From the IMG/VR virus record IMGVR_UViG_3300035703_000022, positions 62,001 to 126,000 of that record: a stretch of DNA of 64,000 nucleotides; one strand, given 5' to 3'. Source of the DNA: a virus. The translations under genes and the position numbers were made by a program. The notes beneath the pieces are model-generated. The model did not search any database. It saw only the letters and a list, made by a program, of their open reading frames with translations, and was not told the DNA's origin. The stretch's first letter is position 1. Each line of letters starts with the position of its first letter. This document shows, in pieces, positions 44,517 through 53,715 of this stretch.

Positions 44517-47500
44517 TTATTTTAATATAGTATTATAAACTTTTACTTCATCTTGATTTTGATCGAGAACATACAAATAATTTCCATTCAAACTCAAATG
44601 AATATCCTTTGGAGTAACTGCACCACCAGCAGATGAACCAACATAAAGAGATTTTTGGCTATAAGTAGTATTATTTATCGATAAATTGGAAATCTCATAT
44701 TGAAGTATGACATTAACATCATTGACAAAAAGTTTTGTGGAATCTTGAGACTTTGTAATGGAAATCGGAGCAGTCGTCTCAGAACTTATATCTAAAAGAT
44801 GTCTATCGTATCCTACTAAAGTATTGCTAGTAGTTAAATCAAATCTTAGTATAGAGTCGTACTGTTGTCCAGTTAAGTATAAGTAATTACCATTACTAGA
44901 TAAAAATACATCATTAGGAACATTATCAATTCTACTTATATCTATATTCGTAGTTTGAGTAAATGATCCCAGTGATCCGGAAGAACCAGAATTTGAAATT
45001 TGATATATTCTATCATTACCTGGACCAGTTATCCAAAAAGTAGATCCAGTTGAGTCACATGTAAATCCAGTAGCAGCACTATCTGTTGAATGCGATACGG
45101 CATTCACATAAGTAGCAGTATTTATTTTATTTGCTGGGGATAAAGTATATCTACTAATATCATTTCCAGTATCTCCTAACATGTATAAATTTAATCCATC
45201 AGAAGTTTTGCATAATGATACTGGAGCAGAATCTTCACCAGAAAGCGAAATTACTCCAGTGTATGCAGTTTCTGGAGACCATGCGGTTTCTAGAGGAACT
45301 TCAACAACTTGAGTACCTGATAAAATATACATAGTTAATCCATCAGAGCTAAACGCTAGCCCATCAGAATCTATTCTGTGTATTAAATTATATGATTTAC
45401 CAGAATTAGTCCAACTAGAAAAATTCCAAGGTGAAGAAGTGGTATACTTATAAATTTTTTCTCCAGATTGACCTAACATCAATATAGTTTGTCCGTCGTC
45501 AGAAACCCAAACTCCAACAATATTGATATCTGGTACACTAGTTTGGAAATTAAATGAAGTATAATTATTGGCATTATATGGTGTCGCCAATGAATAAACT
45601 CTTATATCATCACCAGTATTTCCAAAATATGTTAATTTTGATCCATTGTCTCCAATATGAAGTCCTTGTGGAGAAGTGTCTTCTGCTATTGACATACTAG
45701 CTACATAGATACTCCCCACATCATATGCAGTATCCAGTATCATTTCATAAACTATTCCACCTGCCAAGGCATACATTTTAGTTCCATCAGTACTAATATC
45801 AATACCAGTTGGATCTACAAATATAGGACTAACGACAGTTTTAGCAGTTATTGTTGGACTATCTGATGCGTAATCTGTAGCATTATGTTGAGTTATTTGA
45901 TCAGAATCTCCAGTCAGATAGATCCTTGATCCATTTGCATTAAATGCCAATCCTCTAGTAGCAGAATCCATTGCAACTCCCGTTGCAGTAGAGGAAACTG
46001 AGCTAACATTCCATGCATAAGCACAAGTATAAGTTCTAACTGTATTGTTGGTAGAACCAAATACTGCAAATTTAGTTCCATTTCCAGTTCCACCAATAGT
46101 ATTATCAGATTTAAATTTGATACATTCAGGAGCAGTATCTGGAGATGCAAAATATTGAGTATTGATAGCAACAGTATCGTATGGATTATCAACTTCAAAT
46201 TCCCAAATTGAGGTACTGTTAATTACAAATAATTTAGTTCCATCATTATTAAATTTCAGTGATCTTGGATCTGGCACAAAATAAGCTATGTCTTTTGTAT
46301 TGCCTGTTGTTAATGTAGTATTGTAATTTACTGAAGGTGTATATTCACGAATAATATCTGTTGAGCCCACAATCCAATATCTTGATCCATCCTCTTTTAC
46401 CTCAAGACCATATGGTATAGTGTCTGCAAGTGATCCTGAATTACTAATAAATGTTCCGCTTGAAACTAGCCATGGAATTGATAAAGTATAACGATTTATA
46501 TCATCTCCGGATTGTCCATATACATACAATTCAGTTCCATTATTTGCAAATCTAGATACCATAGGAGTAGTTTCTTGAGTGGCTACATATAAAGATCCTT
46601 TATTTGCAGATAATAAGTTATGCGAGACTTCCATTGGAAATCCATAGACTTCATCTCCATCTAATACATAAATCCAGCCTCCATTTTTAGAAACTGCTAA
46701 ATCTGTTGCTGCTGTAATATTAACAAGATCGTTTGCGCCGATGGTTAATGATCTTTCTAGTGTCCATGTAATTGTTCCAGAAGCCCATGGAGTAAGAACT
46801 CCACTTTGTTTCAGACTGTATTCACGAATAGTATCTGAAGTGTCTCCCACAACATAGAATACTGTACCTTCTGTTACACCAGAACCATATGCAACTGCAA
46901 CCCCAGTTGGAGTTCCTTCAGCAGAAACATCTTTAGTTCCAGTCATTAAAGTAGCAGTTGATAAATCATATGCAGTACCCATAGTGTAGAAAAATACGTC
47001 ATCAGCTGTCTGTCCAACTAATGTAATATATTTTCCTGCATTAGCTCCATCTCTACTTACTTTTATACTATGTTGAACTCCGTCTGAGCCAGATACTAAT
47101 AAACTAGTAGCTTCTACAGTACCAAATTGAGTAATATCCCAAAACTTTGCATCTGTTGATGTAGTCGCTGTAATTGTATAACGATAAATTCTATCATTAC
47201 CAGTTCCAACTGCATATAAATGTTGTTTCCAGTTTCCTCCACCCGCATCATAAACATCTGTAATATCAAATCCAGTGTGTATTGTTTCTGTTTGAAGAGT
47301 GAATGATTTAGATTCATAAGTTGCTGTACTAACATCCCATGCAGTACTCAATGAATATTGATATACGATATCAGATGTTGTGCTGGACATTACATACATT
47401 TTAGTGCCATCTGACTTAAATGTAAGAGCTGCGGCAGTCGATAATTGAGCAGAAACTGATTTTACTTTATATGGAAGTCTTGCGCTAGTTATATCCCAAG

Positions 47501-50500
47501 GAGTGTCGAGAATTAATTCTACAACTCTATCTGAACTAGATCCAGTAATATAAAGTTTAGTTCCATCACTTTTTATCTCTACTCCCTGAGCAGTTCCATC
47601 ATAAGATAAAGTAGAAAAAGTTTTATATCCGGGAACTCCATTAACAGTAGAAATTGATGTGTTTATTGTAGTAACAGAATATGCAGTTTCTAAATCATAT
47701 TGATAAATTAAATCATCTAATTCATCACAAATATATAATCTCTTCCCTAAAGTGCCAGATGATCCATCTTTACCCCATGTCATTCCCGATGCATTAGCAT
47801 TAGCAGCAGGAAACGTTTTAGTAGGTATTCCACGTAAAGTAGTAATATCCCATGGAGTGTCTAAATTAAATTGTAGAATTCTATTGTTGGCGTCCTCAGT
47901 TAAATATACTCTTGTTCCAGTATCATTAAAATCTAATCCAGTCCAAGTTGCTCCACCAGAAGCCCCAGAGTTGCTTAATCCGTTAAGTACAGGAGATTGT
48001 GTACGACCAGGAACTGAAATGCCATTTATAGTAGTGGGAGTACTAGAATTATTCATAGTACTTATATCATATGCAGCACCAAGATAAAATTGATATATTC
48101 TATCATTATTATCACCAACAATGTACAACAATTTTCCAGCATTTGTTCCATATTTACAGAATGCCAAATCATAGGGTAAAGAATCCGATCCGCTGACACT
48201 CACATTCCTATATCTATATGCGGTAGATATATCCCATGGAGTTGAAAGAGTGAATTGTCTGAATGAATTATCATCATCAGCAACGCAGATCATTCTTGTT
48301 CCTTCTGGATTAAAAAATAATCCTGTTATTGCTCCAGCAAGTGTATTAAATGATTGAACATATGTTGCACTATTTAAAGTCCATGGAGTAGATAAAGTGT
48401 ATTCATATACACGGTCTTCAGTACTATTAGTTCCACCAATATACATTTTTGATCCTGCAGTAACTCCAGAAACAGTTTCTGGAGGACCAATATAAACTGA
48501 AGCAGGTGCAGCATCTTGCCCAGATACACTAACTGTTCTTTCAAACCATGCAGTACTAATATCCCAGGGAGTTTGTAAGTAAAATTGATATATTCTAGTT
48601 GTTCCAACATTACCATCAAGAACTGCCATGGATTTTCCATCATCCCCAAGAATTACAATACTTCTTGGATCTGTTGCAAAACTACTTACACTGAAAGATT
48701 TACTTTCATAAGTTGCAGTAACAAGGTCAAAAGCAGTAGAAAGAGAATACTGATATATTGTAGTTCCTATAAGAACATATATTTTTGTTCCATCTGGTCT
48801 CAAAACACTACTTTTTGGATTAACTCCTTGAGTTGATACATTAAGATTATTAAAATAATATGCAGTTGTTATGTCTCCCGGTGTCTTAACCGTATATTCA
48901 AAAATACTATTTAATTCATCGCCCAGAATATAAAATTTAGATTCATCGGTAGATACTTCAAATGATACGGGAGTAGTATCTAATGCAAATGGAACGGATT
49001 TATTATTATTAACTGCCGTTCTTAAATCAAATGGAGTACTCAGATCAAGTTGATGAATGTTGGTTAATGTCATTACATATAATCTAGTTCCATCTTGATT
49101 GAATCTAATAGTGTGTTGATTTGTTCCAAGAAGTCCCGTGAGAGAATAGTCACCATACCATAATGTATTGAAATCATATGGTGTACTTAAATCATATTTA
49201 AATATATCATGAGATGGAGAGGTTGGTAATGTCCATAAATTAGATCCATCTGAACTCAAGTAAATTTGATTCCACAATCTTCCGATAGATCTATCATATT
49301 GATCAACTGTATTAACAAATGTTGATGTTGAAAAAGTATTAAAATTGTAATTAGTTGATAATGGATATTTGTATATTCTTGGAGTACCACTAGCATTAAT
49401 TGTTAAATACAATTCACTACCATCATCTTTCATTAATATTGAAGATCCATTACCAAGAGCACTCATATTGTAAGTATCGTTTGAAATACTGGTTATATCA
49501 TATGGAGTAGACATATTAAAAGTATATAACCAAGAATCCGAAACCATTGCAATGTAAGAGCCAACACTAGAAATTCCTAATGAATTTATACTATTATCAT
49601 ATGGCCTAAAGTTTTTTGACGTATTCGTTCCGCCACTTGTAATAATACCAGCAGTTGTTAAATCTCTTTGATACAAAGTATTAAGTGTATTCGTAAACCA
49701 ATATAACTTATTGTCACCATCTCCAATAGCAATACCAGAAGAAACCGTTGGAGTTGAAAGTGAATACCCATCATATTGCCATGAACTAATATCCCAAGGA
49801 GTTTTTAATCTATATGCTACTATTAGATCTCTGAAATTTCCACAAACATAAACCAGTGTTCCATCACTACTAAAATCAATACCTGTTACATCACCATCAT
49901 AACTTGTGGGTATACTGGATGTTTGTAATGTTACTGTACTATTAATATCATACGCTACAGACAAATTGAATTGTCGAATAGTATCAGAATTATTTCCCAC
50001 AATATACATTTTATTTCCACTATCACCAAATACAATCCCAGTAGGATTTGAATCTGGAGCAGTTACTGTATATCCAGCAGTTGGAGCAAGTAGAACTACT
50101 GTTCCCAAATCCCATGCAGTGCCTAATTGATATTGGTAAACAGCATTTGTCGCTTCGTCACCAAGAATAAACATTTTGGTGCCAGTATCATTGAATGCCA
50201 ACCCCGAAGGTACGTCTGCCAAAGCTATTTCGGTAGTTCCAATAGTAAATTCTTTGGAATATGTTGATGTACTTACATCCCAAGCAGTGCTTAATGAATA
50301 TTGATATACTTTGTTGTTTTGATTTCCTAAAACAAACATTCTTGTCCCATCACTTGAGAAACGTACTGATCTAGGATCAGTATCTCTAGAAACCCCTGTG
50401 TTTATATTGAATGTTTTATCTGCCGTGGCGGTAACTGCACTAGAAGTAATATCCCATGCCGTAGTTAAATTATATTGATAAACTTGTTTTGTTGCACCAG

Positions 50501-51887
50501 CACTACCGATTGTATAAAACTTTGTTCCGCTGTCCCCAAAAGTGACCTCTTGCATTGCAGTGTCAGCTGAAATAACAAATTGCGATATGGTAATACTAAA
50601 AGGTTTATAACTAGTTATATCCCATGCAGTAGACAACTCCAATTCGTAAATAAGATCGCCAGTATTTCCTAAAATATAAAGTTTTGTCCCTGAACTATTA
50701 AAACAGAATCCACCAACATCATTTTCTGGGGAAAGATTCGATAGACCAACAGTTGGTATAATTTTTTTAATATTAATAGATTTATTATTATAAACTGCAT
50801 ATGAAATGTCCCAAGCTTCTGGAGCACTATCCAAAGTATACTCATATAAATCATCCGTAAGTACATTATAGGCCCAATATCTTCTACCTACATTGCTACC
50901 ACTAGTTTGAAATGTAATTCCTTTAAATCCCGTTGTTGGTCCACCAGAAATTGTTGGTGAAGTTTTGTTAACATAACTTAATATATTATTAGCTCTATAT
51001 GATGATCCAAGATTTAGTTGCGTAACATCTCCATTATCTCTTAAAATATATGCCTTATTTCCATTATCCCCATAAAAAACACCTTCAGCACTAGAAGTAT
51101 TTGAAACACTAAGGTCATATACATCAACATTATCTAAAGTCCCTGTAGATGGGTTCCACGGAGTTGATAAGTTATACTTGAAAAATCCACCACCACTACA
51201 ATTAAGTACTAACTTCGTTCCAGTAGAATCTATCCAAAAACAATTAATACTATTAAAGTGTTTTAGTCCGGATCCAGAATCATAAGTTACTGTTCCACCA
51301 ATATCCCACGGTGAATCTAAATTATAAACACTTATAAAGTTACTACTGACTCCAGAAGTAATCATCCTCCGACCATTACTGGAAAACGCTATTCCAACAC
51401 TAGATGTACCAGGTAGAGTAAAGTAAGTTGAATCTAGTGTAATATTTTTAGCATCATATGGAGATTGACAAGAATATTGATAAATGGTGCTTCCTACTGA
51501 TGCAGTTGTAGTACTAGAAGTATATAATTTATTTCCAGAATCTGCGAAAGTAAAAGTTCGACTAATATTACCACTACTAATCCCAACCCTTGGAGTTATT
51601 ATTGGACCATCTAGTGACAAAGTACCTGGATCATATGGATCCTCTGCAGAAAATTGAGTGATCTTATCTGCAGTTTGTCCCATGATAAAAGCTTTTGTTC
51701 CATCAGTATTAAAGACAAAAGAAGATTCGAGAACTTCACCAGATGGCCAAAATTTTGAAACGTCTTTTAACGATCTGTAATTTTGAATTTGATTAGTAGT
51801 TTTTTTCCATTCTATTTGATCTTCCAGAGAATATATCCCAGAAGTTTTTGTGTATGTTAAATCACCACCTATTTGTCTTAAAGTCAT
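44517..51887 (-). CDS. giant beta-propeller-like repeat protein, 2456 aa
   Basis: The largest gene of the window. A short N-terminal attachment part (MTLRQIGGDLTYTKTSGIYS, then LEDQIEWKK) of cyanophage tail proteins is followed by dozens of repeats of about 50-65 residues. Each has a DGTKMYVLG-type strand, a VYQYSLSTAWDVSTA-type strand and a third strand with a variable loop, like the blades of WD40/YncE-type propellers. Several propellers in a row are expected. There is no C-terminal chaperone domain. Probably a host-contacting fibre or tail-surface protein. It overlaps the 120-aa gene by ATGA. Confidence 0.82.
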   Translation of the reverse strand: MTLRQIGGDLTYTKTSGIYSLEDQIEWKKTTNQIQNYRSLKDVSKFWPSGEVLESSFVFNTDGTKAFIMGQTADKITQFSAEDPYDPGTLSLDGPIITPRVGISSGNISRTFTFADSGNKLYTSSTTTASVGSTIYQYSCQSPYDAKNITLDSTYFTLPGTSSVGIAFSSNGRRMITSGVSSNFISVYNLDSPWDIGGTVTYDSGSGLKHFNSINCFWIDSTGTKLVLNCSGGGFFKYNLSTPWNPSTGTLDNVDVYDLSVSNTSSAEGVFYGDNGNKAYILRDNGDVTQLNLGSSYRANNILSYVNKTSPTISGGPTTGFKGITFQTSGSNVGRRYWAYNVLTDDLYEYTLDSAPEAWDISYAVYNNKSINIKKIIPTVGLSNLSPENDVGGFCFNSSGTKLYILGNTGDLIYELELSTAWDITSYKPFSITISQFVISADTAMQEVTFGDSGTKFYTIGSAGATKQVYQYNLTTAWDITSSAVTATADKTFNINTGVSRDTDPRSVRFSSDGTRMFVLGNQNNKVYQYSLSTAWDVSTSTYSKEFTIGTTEIALADVPSGLAFNDTGTKMFILGDEATNAVYQYQLGTAWDLGTVVLLAPTAGYTVTAPDSNPTGIVFGDSGNKMYIVGNNSDTIRQFNLSVAYDINSTVTLQTSSIPTSYDGDVTGIDFSSDGTLVYVCGNFRDLIVAYRLKTPWDISSWQYDGYSLSTPTVSSGIAIGDGDNKLYWFTNTLNTLYQRDLTTAGIITSGGTNTSKNFRPYDNSINSLGISSVGSYIAMVSDSWLYTFNMSTPYDITSISNDTYNMSALGNGSSILMKDDGSELYLTINASGTPRIYKYPLSTNYNFNTFSTSTFVNTVDQYDRSIGRLWNQIYLSSDGSNLWTLPTSPSHDIFKYDLSTPYDFNTLWYGDYSLTGLLGTNQHTIRFNQDGTRLYVMTLTNIHQLDLSTPFDLRTAVNNNKSVPFALDTTPVSFEVSTDESKFYILGDELNSIFEYTVKTPGDITTAYYFNNLNVSTQGVNPKSSVLRPDGTKIYVLIGTTIYQYSLSTAFDLVTATYESKSFSVSSFATDPRSIVILGDDGKSMAVLDGNVGTTRIYQFYLQTPWDISTAWFERTVSVSGQDAAPASVYIGPPETVSGVTAGSKMYIGGTNSTEDRVYEYTLSTPWTLNSATYVQSFNTLAGAITGLFFNPEGTRMICVADDDNSFRQFTLSTPWDISTAYRYRNVSVSGSDSLPYDLAFCKYGTNAGKLLYIVGDNNDRIYQFYLGAAYDISTMNNSSTPTTINGISVPGRTQSPVLNGLSNSGASGGATWTGLDFNDTGTRVYLTEDANNRILQFNLDTPWDITTLRGIPTKTFPAANANASGMTWGKDGSSGTLGKRLYICDELDDLIYQYDLETAYSVTTINTSISTVNGVPGYKTFSTLSYDGTAQGVEIKSDGTKLYITGSSSDRVVELILDTPWDITSARLPYKVKSVSAQLSTAAALTFKSDGTKMYVMSSTTSDIVYQYSLSTAWDVSTATYESKSFTLQTETIHTGFDITDVYDAGGGNWKQHLYAVGTGNDRIYRYTITATTSTDAKFWDITQFGTVEATSLLVSGSDGVQHSIKVSRDGANAGKYITLVGQTADDVFFYTMGTAYDLSTATLMTGTKDVSAEGTPTGVAVAYGSGVTEGTVFYVVGDTSDTIREYSLKQSGVLTPWASGTITWTLERSLTIGANDLVNITAATDLAVSKNGGWIYVLDGDEVYGFPMEVSHNLLSANKGSLYVATQETTPMVSRFANNGTELYVYGQSGDDINRYTLSIPWLVSSGTFISNSGSLADTIPYGLEVKEDGSRYWIVGSTDIIREYTPSVNYNTTLTTGNTKDIAYFVPDPRSLKFNNDGTKLFVINSTSIWEFEVDNPYDTVAINTQYFASPDTAPECIKFKSDNTIGGTGNGTKFAVFGSTNNTVRTYTCAYAWNVSSVSSTATGVAMDSATRGLAFNANGSRIYLTGDSDQITQHNATDYASDSPTITAKTVVSPIFVDPTGIDISTDGTKMYALAGGIVYEMILDTAYDVGSIYVASMSIAEDTSPQGLHIGDNGSKLTYFGNTGDDIRVYSLATPYNANNYTSFNFQTSVPDINIVGVWVSDDGQTILMLGQSGEKIYKYTTSSPWNFSSWTNSGKSYNLIHRIDSDGLAFSSDGLTMYILSGTQVVEVPLETAWSPETAYTGVISLSGEDSAPVSLCKTSDGLNLYMLGDTGNDISRYTLSPANKINTATYVNAVSHSTDSAATGFTCDSTGSTFWITGPGNDRIYQISNSGSSGSLGSFTQTTNIDISRIDNVPNDVFLSSNGNYLYLTGQQYDSILRFDLTTSNTLVGYDRHLLDISSETTAPISITKSQDSTKLFVNDVNVILQYEISNLSINNTTYSQKSLYVGSSAGGAVTPKDIHLSLNGNYLYVLDQNQDEVKVYNTILK

Positions 51888-52246
51888 GAGATCTCCTCAT
51901 ATCCGATTAAAATATGAATACGATTAGCGGAACTAGCTTGCGCTCTAATTGATACGTTTTCTTCCAAATATAAGTAATTTTCTTTTGACAACACAATTTG
52001 TGTAGCATCTGCCGGAACAGTAACTGTTTTTACGATATAGTAATCATTAGATCCATCATAAAAACTAACAGAAATATCTGATGCTGAAGTTCCGTCTACA
52101 TTTGCAGCAAGAATTGAATTTATTTTTAAAACTTTATTACTACCACTTGAATTTTGTATACAAGTTGTTATACCAGTACTCGACAATATAGTACCGTTTG
52201 TTTTTCCAACAAGTGATGTAGCTACCGCAAGATTAGGAGCAGTCAT
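51884..52246 (-). CDS. small structural protein, 120 aa
   Basis: Starts MTAPNLAVATSLVGKTNGTI; all-beta sequence with SDISVSFYDGSNDYYIVKTV, typical of small cyanophage virion proteins. It has the best late promoter of the fibre block (TATAAATA) 26 nt upstream and is coupled to the giant repeat gene. Could be a tail adaptor or decoration protein. Confidence 0.7.
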   Translation of the reverse strand: MTAPNLAVATSLVGKTNGTILSSTGITTCIQNSSGSNKVLKINSILAANVDGTSASDISVSFYDGSNDYYIVKTVTVPADATQIVLSKENYLYLEENVSIRAQASSANRIHILIGYEEIS

Positions 52247-52271
52247 GTATAAATTATCTTATTCTTAATTG

Positions 52272-52279
52272 TATTTATA
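52272..52279 (-). promoter_or_regulatory. T4-type late promoter, perfect TATAAATA
   Basis: Minus strand, in the 41-nt gap before the 120-aa structural gene; probably also drives the giant repeat gene. Confidence 0.75.
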
Positions 52280-52287
52280 TTTAATAA

Positions 52288-53712
52288 TCAAAATATTAAA
52301 CTCATTATAATAGATCTTGAATTAGTCGTGTTAACTGTGGCAATTCCTGATGGAGAAAGGTTCACGGAAAGATCCGATCCAAAATTAATTGTTCTTGCAG
52401 CCCCAACATTAACATTATTACTTTGAAGATAAACTCCAGTTCCAACTCCAACAATTCCTGTTAATCCAGATCCACTACCAACAAAATTTGAAGCAGTTAT
52501 GACACCAGAAACATTAACTTGTTTAGCAAATAATGTAGTTCCTGTTACTGTAGTGATACCAGCAAATGTAGAAACACCAGAAACACTAAGTTGTTTAGTA
52601 AATAAAGATACTCCTGTTACTGTAGTGATACCAGCAAATGTAGAAACACCAGAAACACTAAGTTGTTTAGTAAATAAAGATACTCCTGTTACTGTAGTAA
52701 TACCAGCAAACGTAGAGATTCCAGTAAATGAAGAATTACCAGAAACATTTAGTTGTCCTAATGTTCCAACAGAAGTTAGTGAAGAATTAACAACACCACT
52801 TCCAAGTGAATTGGAAGATACAAGAATATTACTTGAACTGTCTCTATAAGAAGTTGCATTTATTGTTCCGGTAACAAGAGCACTTCCATTTACAGTAAAC
52901 TCATAAGATGAGTTTGCATTACCCTTTATGCCAACAAGCCCAGTTTGTGTGATAGTAATAGCAGTAACATCTATTATTCCATCACTGCCATCAGCACATT
53001 GAATTTTGAATAAATTATTTGGAGAAGCACCTGCAGAACCTTCATGATAAATACGAAAATAATCCTGACCTGTGGATCCACCTTCTCTAAATACAATACT
53101 ATTATTGAGTCCAGTACCCCCAGTCAATCTTATTACGGCACCATTTGTATCAAAAACTGTAAGCTTAGCTTCTGAGTTTGTAGTGCCTATTCCAACAGAG
53201 CCATTAAGAGTACTAATACCAGAAATAGATAATGATGTACCTACGATATTAGTACCACTTATAGAACCACCCGTAAATTCACCATAGATAGAACTAAAAA
53301 TTCTATTAGCCGTTAATATTCCTGTAAAGTATCCATCACCATCAACCCAAAGTTTTGATGTTGGATTTGTAGTGCCTATTCCAACAGAGCCATTAAGAGT
53401 ACTAATACCAGAAATAGATAATGATGTACCTACGATATTAGTACCACTTATAGAACCACCCGTAAATTCACCATAAAGACCACTGATAATTCTATTAGCC
53501 GTTAATATTCCGGTAATATAAGTATCACCTACAATATGAAGCTTTGATGTTGGATTTGTGGTTCCTATTCCAGTATTACCAGAAACATAAGCACCACCAG
53601 TTACTTGGAGACTTTGTGAACTAGTACCGGTGGAAGACGATGACCCAACTGTTAAAGTACTATCAATTGTAGAAGTACCATATATCCTTGTACCAGATTT
53701 GAGTTTTGCCAT
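52288..53712 (-). CDS. tail fibre-like protein with tandem repeats, 474 aa
   Basis: N-terminus MAKLKSGTRIYGTSTIDSTL, then fibre repeats: TGNTGIGTTNPTSKLHI-type units, two copies of a 63-residue unit with GEFTGGSISGTNIVGTSLSI, and three copies of a 24-residue unit STFAGITTVTGVSLFTKQLS. The C-terminus (RTINFGSDLSVNLSPSGIAT) is short, with no S74 domain. Triple-beta fibre shaft is likely. Confidence 0.78.
   Translation of the reverse strand: MAKLKSGTRIYGTSTIDSTLTVGSSSSTGTSSQSLQVTGGAYVSGNTGIGTTNPTSKLHIVGDTYITGILTANRIISGLYGEFTGGSISGTNIVGTSLSISGISTLNGSVGIGTTNPTSKLWVDGDGYFTGILTANRIFSSIYGEFTGGSISGTNIVGTSLSISGISTLNGSVGIGTTNSEAKLTVFDTNGAVIRLTGGTGLNNSIVFREGGSTGQDYFRIYHEGSAGASPNNLFKIQCADGSDGIIDVTAITITQTGLVGIKGNANSSYEFTVNGSALVTGTINATSYRDSSSNILVSSNSLGSGVVNSSLTSVGTLGQLNVSGNSSFTGISTFAGITTVTGVSLFTKQLSVSGVSTFAGITTVTGVSLFTKQLSVSGVSTFAGITTVTGTTLFAKQVNVSGVITASNFVGSGSGLTGIVGVGTGVYLQSNNVNVGAARTINFGSDLSVNLSPSGIATVNTTNSRSIIMSLIF
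52500..52720. repeat. 72-bp tandem repeat, about three copies
   Basis: Near-identical 72-bp units (for example beginning at 52553 and 52625) inside the fibre gene, encoding the 24-residue unit. The first and last copies are diverged. Repeats of this kind change copy number easily. Confidence 0.85.
53177..53471. repeat. 189-bp direct repeat, two copies
   Basis: Blocks at 53177-53282 and 53366-53471 are almost identical, offset by 189 bp (63 codons), and a related block recurs in the other fibre gene at about 57928-58003. Points to exchange between fibre genes. Confidence 0.8.
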
Positions 53713-53715
53713 TTC

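Noticed and set aside
52499-52849. Plus-strand repetitive ORF (VIPANVETPETLSC units)
   Set aside because: Mirror of the 72-bp tandem repeat of the fibre gene; repetition keeps the reverse frame open by chance.
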